Assembly (NCBI GenBank): GCA_003290165.1 | Contig: QNQO01000556.1 | Coordinates: 310,001-374,000, forward strand | DNA length: 64,000 bases | Source of the DNA: Berberis thunbergii | Lineage: Eukaryota; Streptophyta; Magnoliopsida; Ranunculales; Berberidaceae | Direction of reading: 5' to 3' | The notes under the pieces: model-generated | Seen by the model: only the letters and a program-made list of their open reading frames with translations | What the model was told of the DNA's origin: nothing | The model's database searches: none | Made by a program: the position numbers and the translations under genes | Shown: positions 33,855-46,586 of the stretch, piece by piece | Numbering within the stretch: the stretch's first letter is position 1 | How the letters are laid out: each line of letters opens with the position of its first letter

Positions 33855-35215
33855 TTTTTTTTTTTTTGAAAGCACTAACTCTAAAAATATACACAAGCTC
33901 ACATGCAATCAGCAACCAATAAATGCACAAGAAACATGCCTCCCTAAGCAATCAACGTTTTTAAGATCAATTATCTTTTTATCTTTGGGGGACAATTATT
34001 TCTTGTGTAATCTTTATGCCACAGCAATGGGTGCTACAAGTTGATCCTAAGAGTGTACATTTACACCGCAAAGTTCAAAATCAGTAAGCTAGAGTTTTGT
34101 TTCAAAGAAACTGGATTATCACACAAGAGAAGGAGGTCACAATGGTCCAATTAAGTACTTCCTTGTGCTACCGCTCTGTAAGCCAATAGATGTGAGAACG
34201 ATGTGATGTTAAATGCACACTTGAGGCTTGTGTTCCTAACCAAAAACTGTTGGTTACACCAATTCTTCTTGTGGATCGTAGCTTACTTATGACTCGGCGT
34301 ACCGGGTGAATTACCCTTGTGGCAGTGGCCTCTCGGAGTTCATTGAATGATTAAACCCATCGTCACTTTTAGCTTTGGTCAACACAAAAATTATTGGATT
34401 CACCTTGGTCTTGGTTGTCCTATGAACACCGTACCTAAAAGATGCTCTATCTAACTTGCTAATCGATTTTAATTATGTTAGGCTATTGGTTGCACACAGC
34501 TGGAGTGATGAGGTGGGGATATCAAGTCCCACCAGTTTCTATTTATAAGCTGAGTCTGCTTATTATGAATTACTAAAGTTTAGCATCCACAATTACATAA
34601 ATTAAACAACCAATCACACAATTTCAAACAATTACACCAAGCACCCTGGTCGCTAATACGTTGCGTGTGATAGAAATACTTACAGTGTTCGTATTCCAAT
34701 CTGCACAAAAAGTTAGCACAATTCAAAAAAAAGTCTGACTTCTGTTTATCTGTTTCAATCAGCACACAAGCATATGCAATCAAATTACTGGTCTTGGTCT
34801 TAGAAGTCGGATTTCTAAATCATAAAAATTATTGGGTAACAATTAGAGTTGTTTCCCTATAATTTCTTTTGACTTAGAGAATTTAAGGTTTTTTTTTTTT
34901 TTACTTAAACAAAATGAAAAACAGTAAAATTTAAAAATTATTACACCACACACTCGTAGAACGAGGTGAAAATAAAATTAAAACTCTCCTCACAAAATAA
35001 ATTTTTTTTAATTTGTTTGATGTTTTGCAGGATCATCCAATATACTCGAGAAGCGTGTAATCTGCAAAATCAAACACAAAATGAGTGTAAAAAGAACAAA
35101 ATAAAAATAAAAATAAATTTTTTTTATTTTTTTAAATTTTTTATTTTTTTTTAATTTTTAATTTTTTTTTATAATTAGTGAAAATAAATCTTAAATTCAA
35201 TTACACCGCAACCTT
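33855..35215 (-). other. Leader of Athila-like element (copy B)
   Basis: Non-coding, with long A/T runs near 34885-34905 and 35115-35175. Equivalent of 5871-7232. Confidence 0.6.
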
Positions 35216-35232
35216 CCCCGGCAACGGCGCCA
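35216..35232 (-). other. Primer binding site, tRNA-Asp type (copy B)
   Basis: Element-strand TGGCGCCGTTGCCGGGG, 6 bp from the LTR edge, matches the 3' end of plant tRNA-Asp, as in Athila elements. Confidence 0.88.
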
Positions 35233-35238
35233 AAAACT

Positions 35239-37279
35239 TGATGTGGATTTAACTCACCTAAATAAATAGGTTAATTCAACCCACTTGTAATAACCGCAAG
35301 TGCACGGTGCCTAACTGGTAGACAACGGCAAGTATGGGTCGATCCCACGAAGAAGGTGGATGCAATTGAATTTTAGAATTTAATTAAACTAATTTAAATG
35401 GAAAATGGGGTTACAGCATTTTTAAAACTAAACTAAAAATAAATTAAAAATAAGAAAAATAAAAGATAGATGAGATGAATTTTTGTGGGCTTGGACTCAC
35501 CAATGAATTAGCAAAATTATTTAAATCTAAATTATTGAATTTAAAAACGAGAAGCGTTAGGGATGATAATCCCTTGCTTACACCGAATATGTGATCGTTA
35601 AAATCCAATTAAACTTATACCATGTTTCTATCAAACATTAACAAATTATTTCAAGCAAATACGCTCTTACAAAGTATTAAGTGTCTTTTTAGGGCACACT
35701 TAATCAAAGCTTAAGCTTAATATTTTTAGCACATGCTTTGAATATTGATAAAGGGTAATTCTAACTACCAAACATATCAAGTTTAATTTCTCGAACATGC
35801 AAGGTGAAAGCAAATTATCAAAAATTCAGAAATAACTTGTAATTAACAATTAAACACACAATTCAGTAAAATAAATCAAAATAACTTATACAACCCATTT
35901 AGTTTATCACAAGCTCGATGTGGTGGCACTCAGCAGATCAGCAGGTGGTTGTGCACGAATCACGATGAAGATGGTCCCAAAACGCTTTGTGGTGGTAAAG
36001 AGCAAAACCAGGGGTGTAAATAGCCAAAAAACAGATTTGACCATTTCTCCCGCCCTCGCTACAGTGCAGCTACAGTACCCTCGCAGAAGTCGTCTTCTCC
36101 AGCTCGACAGCGGGCTCTCGCGGCTTTGTTCTCGCTCCTCGCGACCTTCCTCATCCTCAAATCGTCTCCAAAACCTGCGAAAGACGAGCAAAGATGAGGA
36201 AACACCAATAAAACAGCAAAAACAGAGATAGATAAGCGAGCGATGCTCCCCTGTTTTCGCTTCCTGTCGCGACGGTGGTGCACCGCGGTGCGGCTTTGTT
36301 TGTGGTGGTTGTCCGGTGGCGGAGAGATGGTTTGGGGCCTGGACGAAGAGAGGACAGAGAGAAGGGAGGAAGACGGGCTGTGGCGAGGCGGAACAGAGTC
36401 GCGGTGCGACTCTGTTTCGTGGCGTGGTTGGTGGCTCTGTCGCGGCAATTCGTGCGGAGGTTGTGGTGGTGGGACTCGTGCGGAGGTGGTGGCGGTTGTG
36501 TGGACAGGGGAGAGGAGCAGAGACAGTGACGGAGTGAAAAGTTGACGTGAAACAGGGTTGTGACAACCCTGTTTCACGGTGGTGACGGTGGCGGTTGTGT
36601 TGTCTGGCGGTGGAGGTGGTGCTAGGGTTATGGTGGTGGCGAGGTGGTGATTGCTGAGTGAGTGGAGTGAGTGAGAGATGGATGAGTGGTGAGGGTGATG
36701 GTGAATCACCTTTGAGAGAGGAGCTCCTTTGAGGAAATCTCCATTGAGGAAGAGGTTTTGATTTCTAATTCTTTTTTTTCCCTTCTCTTCCTCCTCTCTT
36801 TCTCACCCTATTATCCTCTATTTATAGAAAATACCCAAGATGAATAGGGATGAGATGAAGGGAATATTCATCAATGAGGGTAGGATTGGGCTTGGCATTG
36901 GGTTTGGGTTTAGGTTATGGATTAGGTTATGGATGGGGTTTAGGTTATGAATTAGGTTTCGGGTTTAGATTTGTGGGTTTTAGGTTATGAACTAGGTGTT
37001 GGGTGTAGGTTTGTGGATTTTAGGTTAAGAACTAGGTGTTGGGTTTAGGTTTGTGGATTTTAGGTTATGAGCTAGGTGTTGGGTTTAGGTTTGTGACTTG
37101 TTTTATACCACCATTGAAATCGACTAATTGTCGTTTGTGACTGCTTTAATATGGATTCATCGTTTACGCTCAAATTCCTGCAAAGACATGAAAACGAAAT
37201 AATTACTATAAATATAATAATCGAAACACTAACATGTATAAATTAAGGGATATATTATGTAATAATTATGTGAATATCA
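35239..37279 (-). repeat. Athila-like 5' LTR (copy B)
   Basis: 2041 bp, TGATGTGG...ATATCA. It has right-LTR-specific variants (TGTCTTTTTAG near 35690). Around 36390-36425, GGAACAGAGTCGC is followed by its inverted partner GCGACTCTGTTTC, a hairpin only half present in copy A. TATA box 36818-36827. Confidence 0.88.
36546..36578. other. Perfect 16-bp-arm palindrome in LTR
   Basis: CGTGAAACAGGGTTGT, one central G, then its exact reverse complement. The corresponding hairpins at 3051, 8543 and 29947 are imperfect. Confidence 0.85.
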
Positions 37280-37326
37280 ACATGCTGTGCTACCGCTTTG
37301 ATTATAAACGATTGTTTATCTTCTTT

Positions 37327-39270
37327 ATGGCTCAAGAAAACCTTCTTGATGATGCTGTCTTGGCCGAGGACCTGGAGTTTTTTTAAGACAGGTTGTTGTC
37401 CAAACCTGGTCTCGCCGAAATCCTTAAGAAGTTTGGGGTCCTCGGGGATTTTCCATTGTATCTCCTAAGGGCGACCAGACACCGATGTTACTTCTGATTG
37501 GTTTTATTTGTTTGCACCGCGGGATGCTTCAAACTGGAGTGCATTTTCCGGTTCTAGATGTGATCTGGGAGTTCTTGAACTTCTTAGGGATTCCTCTGAC
37601 ATAGTTGGGGCCCAATGGATAGAGGATCATCCTCAGGATTTTGTTCAGCGTTAAAGAGGTTGGTGTTACTTCTCCTCGGCTAAAGAGTAATGTTATTTGT
37701 AAGATGAAGTTGCCAAATTGCTTCGTTAAGCTGCTTGATGATTTCAAGTTCTGGTAGAAGTATTGCTTCTTGGCCCCTGTAGATTTGAAGTACTTTCAAT
37801 GCAAGGGTCGTCCGCTCAAGCGACAGTTCAGGCCATTTCGTGAGTTCATATCTTTTCTTGTGACTTTAATATGCTTGATAGTGGGTCAATTAACCATCGC
37901 TTGCGTTTTTCTGCTAGATGGTATCTTACTACTTTTTTTTTTACCTTAGAGGAGCAAAACACCATGGAGAAGTTTTGCGTACTGCCGAAAAGAAAGGCGG
38001 TTGATGTTATAAGGATTTCCAACTTCATTCATAGTGGGTTGTGGGACAACTGGCACGTCCCCCACTCTGTATCGAGAGTCGCGCATTAAATTGGAAGATG
38101 GGGCTTTTTGCAGGAAGAAGAAGGCTACTGGGTCCAAAGATTATGTTCTGTCTGATGTGGAGGAGCCGTCTGAGACTCTAGCTGCCTTGCGTTAGAACTG
38201 GGCCATCTTTGGCACGTCTGTTCCGGTGAAGGGGGAGCTCGAGTCTGCTAGACATGTTGAGGCGGCGACTGATGTTTTCGGCTTGGAAAAGGATTACTTG
38301 CAATTGGCTGGAGTTATAGACAGGTCAAACCTTAGTGACGCGTAGGTCGAGGCTCTGAATGACCGTCTTGTGCAGATTGCAATGGCTGCTTTCGCTAGTG
38401 CTGATTCGCATGAGGCCTCTCCGACGGAAAGCTCTTGTGAGGATTTTCCCAAGATGGTAGAATTTGATTGCCCCATAGTTGCTTCGCTTGATAGTGGTCG
38501 TGGTCCCAACAATGTCTCTTGCAGCCCGCATTGCTCACCGTCTCGCTCTAGGCCTTAGCTAGAGGTGTTGGTGAAGCTAAGTTCACAGATTTGGCGCCAA
38601 GAGGTAGATGTAGAGTATGCTTCGAGAAAGCATATAAGCAGGCGTCACAGCTAGCTGATGGATCACGCTCCAAAACCCGAGGAGGATTCATTGGAAGGGT
38701 GTATAGTTAAGGGCTTGAAGTACCTTATGATGGATATGTCTCATTTGAGCCACGCGGTCATTACTGGGACACAATTTGAGACGACTTCATGAGAGAGTAT
38801 ACACCTTGGAGCGTGTCTTTTCGCATATGCAGACGCTCTATTCTGATGTGCTCCATGAAATTGAACGCCTTAAGAAGCAGGTCGAAGAAAAGTGATTGGA
38901 TCGGTCAACCGTGCCGCTGCAGCTCAGAGGGCTCGTCTGAAGGACCTTGAGTGTGAGCCGTATCAGCCGAGAAGTTGAGGATGCGTAGGAAGTTGCGACT
39001 AAGGCGAGTTCTGAACTGTTGTCTTTTGTTGAAGAGAGTGCTTCAAAGGAAGCCAACTGGGCTGCTGAGAAGCAACAATTGGAATCCAATGTGGAGTTCT
39101 ATGCTTAAGAAGTGAGGAAGATCGAAGACCAGTTCGAATTGGGGTGGCATGAACTTAGTGCCATGAAGAGCAGTCTCAGGTGATGCGCTAACTGGCAAGT
39201 TGGAGCTACTAGAGGGTGAACTTGTTGATGCAAAGGTGCGGGAGGAAGAGTTTCTCCAGGAACAAGCTTG
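37327..39270 (+). pseudogene. PF04195-like antisense ORF of Tat element (copy B), broken
   Basis: Starts MAQENLLDDAVLAEDLEFF and is stopped at once by TAA. The family core (FLGIPLT, LGPNG) lies at 37570-37620. It is more deleted than copy A: about 50 bp are lost near 38958, and the whole 3' end is missing, with GGAACAAG joined to CTTGACC at 39264-39275. Each junction shows a few bases of microhomology. Confidence 0.68.
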
Positions 39271-39639
39271 ACCACTTTGTGCTATGAATGACTCGAGGTC
39301 ATTGCAGTGTAGTCATGTCCGGTAGTGGGCATGTTAGGAATAATTTAGCTGGGGTTGAGTCATCTAAACTGTGCCCTGTCCCCAAGGTAAGCTGATTGGG
39401 GGTTACCTTGCTTATCTGACCGATCGGCTGTAGCTGCTGCTATTAGCGAGTTGTGATGGTCGAGCATGCGTCTCAGAGCGTTTGTGCCGATTCAGGCGTC
39501 GTAAGCTTGGTTTGTCATCCTAAGTAGTTTTATCTGCGCATTGGCTGTATGATCTTTGTATCGACGCAAGTGATCTTCGCTTATCATTAGAATGTCATTT
39601 CGTTTGAGCGTGAAATTGCTGACTCAACTAGATTCTCGT

Positions 39640-39867
39640 TTGGTGACTAGGTTGAAAAGCAATGGTTTTGTGGCAAGCCGTCGGCATCAGTTCGGGACTC
39701 ACTAGGCTCCCATCTTCCAAATCATTTATGTCCAAGCTGAGCGAACTACAGATTTGAGGTGTAAAGTTTTGGCAACCAGGTTGAAGAGCAGTGGTCCCAT
39801 AGCGAGCCGTCGGAATCAGTTCGGAACTGATTAGGCTCCCACTTTCCAAATAATTTATGTCTGAGCA
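39640..39867. repeat. Two units of Tat internal tandem repeat (copy B)
   Basis: Equivalent of 12475-12709. Confidence 0.75.
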
Positions 39868-41274
39868 CATTTGTCACACATATCCTAATAAAGAACTTTT
39901 CTAGAGAGCCAGGCAAGTCAGGCGCAATATCATCCATCATCCTAGAGATACTCATAATGGCCTAATCGAATACAATCACATAGACACATAACCCCCCTGT
40001 CGTTGTCTTGTCTCTCTATTTACTTTCCCTAATAAAAAGGATACTTGAGAAGGGTTGTAGTAGGGAAAAAGATAAAATTTTAAATCTCGGTCATTCTAAT
40101 AGTGATAATGTGATGTACATAATAGGGAAAAAAATCCAGGACACATAGGGATAAATAAAAAATAATTTCAAACATTCGGTAATATTTATGACTTCTTTAT
40201 AAAATAAAATAAAAGCTTGATTTAACTTCAAATAATAATAAAGCGTTGTGTAAGTTTACAATAACTATTTGTGGCGAGATTGCAATAAAGGCAAGCAAAT
40301 GCAACAGGATTGAGTTTACAATAATAAAATTTCAAATAACAATAGAGGGAGGCAAACCTAAATGGATTGAGTTATAAATGGGACATAAATGGTGAGAAAG
40401 TCATGTTGATTATGGATATGGTGGACACTCCACCATAGGCACGTATTTTACATACTCTGTTAACGCTCCCACCTCCCTTCGATGGCCACCAAATTTGAGA
40501 GAATTGTCTCTTTAAAAACCTTTCCAGAAAAAAAACATATCGAATAAAACCGAGCGAATCAAGGGGAAGATAATACAATTTCTAGTGAAATTCATAATGA
40601 TTTTGGGTGTGTTTAAGGTTGCCTCATTAAAACCTTGCCAAGGGACAAGACTTGAGTGAAGGGAAAAGTATAGAACACGCATATGTCTGAAGATGTTTCT
40701 TATGGTGATAGTTTTTATGATGAATAGGATTGTACAAGTGAACAAAAATTGCGCATCCTAATACCATATCTGAGATTTTTTGAATGCTAATGTTGACAAT
40801 GCTTTCTGAACTCAATATTTGTAGATAAATCTGTTGAAGAATCACATAACTGAGTCATCTGGATGGCGATTTCAAAAAAAAAAAAAAAAGACGAAAATAC
40901 TTCATTTGTAACAATTCTTCAAATCATATATGAAATGCTACATTCTTAGCTTTCAATAACTATAGTTCAAATGGGAAAAATGTCAAACCATGTTGCCTCT
41001 TTAAACCTTGATAAGTGCAATGGTGTCTCACGTGTATTCCCTTGATTGTAGTTATAATATGTATTGTACACTTAATGCACATGATACTTTAGGTTCTAAG
41101 GTAAGTAATGCTCTTTCCACTACTCCAAAAAATGTGAAAAAAAAGGAAAGGAAAAGTTGATTGACTAGAAAAAAAAAATAGAAGAAAATATTGGGACATT
41201 ACCCATGAAATTTAGTATACAAACTTGCTAGTGTACTTGGTACTCCATCCCAACTGAGTTCAGATGTACATATA
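39868..41274. other. Segment R of duplication unit, copy B, with CACTA empty site
   Basis: Same as 12710-14120, including the probable Copia remnant (polypurine-like text near 40475). It ends in GTACATATAATGATTAAAAC with no insertion. Confidence 0.65.
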
Positions 41275-42120
41275 ATGATTAAAACATACTTGCCATGGAT
41301 CGAACTTTGGTTGTGATAACATGACCCTTGAAGTGGCTCCCTACTAGTGACATGTGCGTAATGAATTACTTTGAAATCAAGGGAACCACACTTGCGTGTG
41401 GTGTGTTCGGCACTGGGGAAAGTGTGCAAAAAAAAAAAAAAACAATGACGAAAACATCAATTTTATCATTACGTGCAATCTGTATAGAACTCAAATAACT
41501 TTTTAGATATATTTAAATTTAAAAGTTTGTATAAGTTTTTATAGAAAATTGATTTCTGAACATTTTTTTTGTGAAATGCACTTTTTGCTAATTCTAGTTG
41601 GTTTGTTCAAAAATTGCAAAATACGATGACCATGTTGGTTGTTGATGAATTACATCGATTGTTCTGGTTGTAATAGAAAATAAGTATCTTCGCGTACACA
41701 AAGAATTTGTTAAATATGTTTCATTGGCTTGTACAAAATATAATTCTGAACAACCTTTGTGAAATAGTTTTTTCTAAGTTTTGGCTCGAGTTTTCCAGAA
41801 AATGTATATTTCTGCAAAGTTGTTTATTTTAAAAATTTGATTTGAAGTATTAGATTTTTGAGAGCCTGGGTTACACTTCTTTTATGAAGAATTAACTCAT
41901 CCCTAGAATTTTGCATTCCTTGACATGTTAAATTCCTAATTACTTTTTATTTATATATGTAACAATCGTCTTGAGGGAAAAAACTAAATGCTCATTCGAT
42001 CATCGAATGAGAATTAATTACACGTATTTCTTAAGGAAAAATGCTTATTTTTTGGTATTTTATAATCGTATTTTGTTGACTATGATGTATATTTTTTATG
42101 AATGTAAGTTGGTCACACAT
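41275..42120. other. Flank F, copy C (left part)
   Basis: No gene seen. Visibly more diverged from copies A and B than those are from each other. Confidence 0.6.
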
Positions 42121-42128
42121 GTATTAAA

Positions 42129-42890
42129 TAGGGGTGGGCATCCCATCCCAAAATTTTGGGGTCCTTTTAGGATTGATCAAATCCATCTTGATCCCGTCCC
42201 ATACTGATCTAGAGTGGGATGGGTTCGGGATGGATATTTTCAATCCGCTCTTCCCGTCCCAAACTTATTTATTTAATATTTATTATTATTATTAACTTTA
42301 ATCAAACTACTCTTCTAAAGGAAAATTTAGGATGTGTTTAAATTAAATCAAAACATCTACTATTTAAAAACTTGTTTGATTTGATACTCTTTGTTTAGAT
42401 AGAAACTTAAGTTTCGATATTTTAGGTCAAATAGAACCCTTAAAAATTTATACTATTTCAAATTTTAGATTGGTTATAAGACAATTGTTATTGAAGAAAT
42501 TAAAGCCAAATGATGATTTGTTTTAGTTTTGCACAATGAATTATATGTACAACTATTGGTTAGTGTATCACACAAAGGATGCTTATCATAAAAGAAAATT
42601 TGTATGTTCATTGGACTATAAATTTTACTTGACTTTTAATATTGTTATGATGATAGTTTTATGTACATAAATTTATTATTATTGGCGTGTGAGCAATGTG
42701 AGATGAAATTCTAAGTTATTCGTCATTATTTGGCATTATTTGTAAGTTATTGTTCATTATTGGTGTGTGAGCAATGTGATATGAAATTTGGCATTATTTG
42801 GGATGGGACAAGGTCTATCCCATCCTGATCTCGAACAAATGGCCGAGATGGGATAGGGATGAAGTCCATCCCATCTCGTGCCCAATTCTA
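42129..42890. mobile_element. Non-autonomous hAT-like element, copy C
   Basis: 762 bp, TAGGGGTGGGCA...GCCCAATTCTA, with target duplication GTATTAAA at 42121-42128 and 42891-42898. It has small internal deletions relative to copies A and B. Confidence 0.8.
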
Positions 42891-42898
42891 GTATTAAA

Positions 42899-43189
42899 TA
42901 TTGTCCCAAATTGTATATTTGACAAATTTTGGTGCATACATGAGGAACACAGCTCGAGAGACTCATTAGGGTTAGTTTGGAGCTTGGAGGCAAGCGATTA
43001 TAGCTTCTTGGTGTTAAATGTAGCATTGACCCATTCTGTTAGATTTTTTGTTGTGTTTATCGCGTATGTTATAAGATGTAAGATACATTAATTTCTTTCC
43101 ATATTCGAAGTCTAAGACTTTGGATTGGATGATAAAATAACTTTAGGCATGTTTGACTTATGATTTCTATTGGTGGATTATAACATAAT
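42899..43189. other. Flank F between hAT element and Tat LTR, copy C
   Basis: Equivalent of 948-1238; no gene seen. Confidence 0.5.
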
Positions 43190-43874
43190 TGACGCAATTT
43201 TTTTTCGCTCCCTGCTTTGACCTAATTCCGCTGACCCGCTGACTTGCACAAGTAACGCACGTGAGCTATAAACCACCGTGGAGTGGCCGATGACACTCTG
43301 ATACTAAAGTCAGAAAGAGCTCTGAGGAAGGTGTAATGCTGTAACAGGGAATTTGTAGCATACCTTAGCTTACAACCTCATGTCTTATTTATAGTGCAAG
43401 AGTTTTAGTTCTACCAGGCCATCGTAGACGTAGTTTAGGAAGGAGATCTTCGTGGAGATCCCTCCCTAATTAGGAGTCGTGCTATAGAAGGGAAGTTCCT
43501 TGTTAGCTCTGTGCTCCTAGATACGCGAGAGATAGTTCCCAATCCAATAACAATCCGTAGAAGGGAGTTTCCTTGTGTGGAAGATACTCTGGTGTTTGCT
43601 TCCTAATTGGAAGTAGAGGGCAGCTGTAGTTGTCCGTCTAAAGCTGATCCTCAAGATACTTGCCTAAAGAGGGCTTACGGGTATTGAGGATAGCTATGAG
43701 AAGTGTGGGCCTAGCATGCTGTGAGAGCTTAGGTCCGCCTAGTGGATCGCAGTTGGGCAGACTTATAACCGCTTGGGATGGATCAGTGTTAGCCTGATGC
43801 TTGAGGTCGTAACTCTTGGAGATTATCATGACACATGTACGGCTCCGGGGTGTGACATCTTTTATGTATCATCG
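43190..43874 (-). repeat. Tat-type 3' LTR (copy C)
   Basis: Starts TGACGCAA and ends ATGTATCATC. It is uninterrupted at the site where copies A and B carry the Athila-like insertion. TATA box 43384-43394. A short duplication of CGGTTCGCTAAGT follows at 43873-43908. Confidence 0.82.
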
Positions 43875-44120
43875 GTTCGCTAAGTGGGCCATCACATCGG
43901 TTCGCTAAGTCATCTCTTGAAGGGATGCACCGCTCATGATGATTGAGTTTGAATCGCTGCTTGAGCCACGCGCTGCATTAGTTGAACGTGCGTTGGTTCA
44001 GCGAAAAAGAGGCATGAAGCCAACCTTTATTTAGGTCATCTGTTGTGTAGAGTCTGATTCTTCTATTTTCCTTGCTTTCGAAACTACCGCTTTGATAATA
44101 AAAGATTGTTTATCTTCTTC

Positions 44121-46586
44121 ATGGCTCAAGAAAACCTTATTGATGATGCTGCCTTGGCTGAGGGCTTGGTGTTATTCAAAGACAGGTTGTTATCCAAACC
44201 TGGTCTTGCCGAAATCCTTACGAAGTTTGAGGTCCCCGAGGATTTGCCGTTGTATCTCCTGAGGGCGACCAGACACCGATGTCGCCTCTGATTGGTTTCA
44301 TCTGTTTGCACCGCGGGATGCTTCAAACTGGAGTGCATTTTCTGGTTCTTAATGTGATCTAAGAGTTCTTGAACTTCTTAGGGATTCCTCCGACTTTGTT
44401 GGGGCCCAATGGATAGATGATCATCCTCATGATTCTGTTCAGCGCTAAAGAGGTCGGTGTTAGCGTGACTCTGCAGGTGATTCAGTTGCTAACTTCTCAT
44501 CAGCTAAAGAGTAGTGTTATTTGTAAGATGAAGTTTCCAATTTGCTTCGTTAAGTTGCCTATTGATTTCAATTTCTAGTAAAAGTACTGCTTCTTGGCCC
44601 CTGCGAATTTGAAGTACTTTCAATGCAAGGGTCGTTCGCTCAAGCGATAGTTCAGGCCACTTCGTGAGTTCATCTCTTTTCTTGTGACTTTGATATCCTT
44701 GATAGTGGGTCGATTAACCATCGCTTGCGTTTTTCTGCTGGAAGGTATCTTACTACTTTTTTTACCGTAGAGAAACAAAACACCATGGAGAAGTTTGCGT
44801 CCTACTGAAAAGAAAGGTGGTTGATGTCATAAGGGTTTCCAACTTCATTCATAGTGGGCTGTGGGACAACTGGCACTTCCCCCCACTCTGTATCGTGAGT
44901 TGCGCATTAAATTGGAAGATGGGGCCCCTTGCAGGAAGAGGAAGGCTACTAGCTCCAAAGCTTCTGTTCTGACTGATGTTGAGGAGCCGTCTGAGACTCT
45001 AGCCACCTTCGTGAGGAAGAGGTCTATTGTTAGAACTGGGCCATCTTTGGCACAACCTACTCCGGTGAAGATGTCTGCTAGACCCGTTTAGGCGGCGATT
45101 GATGTTTCTGGCTCGGAGAAGGATTACTTGCGATTGGCAGGATTTATAGACAAGTCAAACCTCAGTGAAGCGTAGGTCGAGTCTCTGAATGATCGTCTTG
45201 TGTAGATTGTAATGGCTGCTTCCGCTGGTGCTGATTCGCATGAGGTCGCTCCGATGGAAGGCTCTTGTGAGGATTTGCCTGAGGTGGTAGAATTTGATTG
45301 CACCATAGTTGCTTCGCTTGATAGTGTTCGTGGTCCCGACAATGTCTCTCACAGTCAACATTGCTCACCGTCCTGCTCTAGGCCTAGCTAGAGGTGTTGG
45401 AGGGTCCTTTGGATACTTCGCTACTTTCTCTCCCTCCGGATCTCATTGAGCGGTCTCGCAAAAAAGGGATTGTTGTTGTTTATAAGGGAAAGACCACGAA
45501 GGAGAGCTTGATGACGGTGGCGACCGTGAAAAGCAATGCCAGCATAGTTCTCGATCAGGGAAAGCTTCATCCGGGCACATGAATAAGCTTGTTTGCATCG
45601 GATTTATTGAAGCTAAGTTCACAGATTTGGCACCAAGAGGTAGTGTAGAGTATGCTTCGAGGAAGCATATAAGCAGGCGTCACAGCTGGCTGATGGATCA
45701 CGCTCTAAAACCTGAGAAGGATTCATTAGAAGGGTGTAAAGATAAGGGCTTGAAGTACCTTATGATGGATATGTCTCATTTGAGCCATGCGACTGTTATT
45801 GGGACGCAATTTGAGACAACTTCGTGAGAGAGTATACACCTTGGAGCGTGTCTTTTCGCATATGCAGACGCTCTATTCTGATGCGCTCCATGAAATTGAA
45901 CGCCTTAAGAAGCAGACTGAAGAAAAATGATTGGATCAGTCAACCGTGCTGCTGAAGCTCAAAGGGCTTGTCTGAAGAACCTTGAGTGTGATCTGATAGA
46001 GGAGGTGTCCGAAAGGGACAAACTTAGGCAGGAGTTGAGTTGTATCCGCCGAGAAGTTGAGGATGAGTAGGAAGCTGCGACTAAGGCGAGTTCTGAACTG
46101 TTGTCTTTTGTTGAAGAGAGTGCTTCGTAGGAAGCCGACTGGGCTCCTGAGAAGCAACAGTTGGAATCCGATGTGAAGTTCTATGCTCAAGAAGCAAGGA
46201 AGGTCGAGGACTAGTTCGAATTGGGGTGGCATGAACTTAGTGCCGTGAAGAGCAGTCTAGCCACAAAGCAGTCTCAAGTCGACGCGCAAACTAGCAAGTT
46301 GGAGCTACTGGAGCGTGAACTTGTTGATGCAAAGGTGGGGAAGGAAGAATTTCTCTAGGAACAAGGCAAATGTGAGTTCCGTTGGGTTGTACATGGACGG
46401 CTGGAGCTGCTGGCGTTGATGAAGGAGGAGCATCCGGAGTGGGATCTCAGCCATTATAAGAAAATGTCGTATGTGGACATGTTTGTTACCTCGATGTCAT
46501 TGAGCGAGGAAGACAGTTTGAGCCTTGATGCCCAGGCTGCGGCATGTGTCGACGCAACTTCTGCTCTATATTCCTCTAGGCTTTAA
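44121..46586 (+). pseudogene. PF04195-like antisense ORF of Tat element (copy C), broken
   Basis: The fullest copy of this ORF among the A/B/C elements. It starts MAQENLIDDAALAEGLVLF. The conserved core GMLQTGVHFLVLNVI, FLGIPPT, LGPNG lies at about 44310-44410. A stretch from 45394 (MLEGPLDTSLLSLPPDL to 45582) is absent in A and B. Charged coiled-coil text follows at 45840-46330, with the C-terminal HGRLELLALMKEEHPEWD before the end near 46586. Several stops and frameshifts show it is dead. Such ORFs occur in Tat elements opposite to pol; their function is unknown. Confidence 0.72.

Larger units (their letters stand above)
28666..37279 (-). mobile_element. Athila-like non-autonomous Gypsy element, copy B (fullest)
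   Basis: 8,614 bp with target duplication ACATG at 28661-28665 and 37280-37284. It has both complete LTRs, the tRNA-Asp primer site, leader, two gag/pre-RT-like ORFs, 3' UTR and polypurine tract. No protease, RT, RNase H or integrase is present, so it would need enzymes from a relative. It is nearly identical to copy A by eye, and is the best reference for this family in the window. Confidence 0.88.
37285..39867 (-). mobile_element. Tat-type Gypsy internal region, truncated (copy B)
   Basis: Resumes after the nested element with a deletion of the LTR end and ~360 bp of leader relative to copy A. It then carries the antisense ORF remnant and two tandem-repeat units, and breaks at GAGCA (39863-39867) like copy A. 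Confidence 0.75.

Noticed and set aside
1..41274. A/B duplication as a pure assembly artefact
   Set aside because: A has a 12-kb CACTA insertion and a 1.06-kb deletion, B has other deletions and a stop mutation, and both have scattered substitutions. A false join of two haplotypes remains possible and needs long reads.
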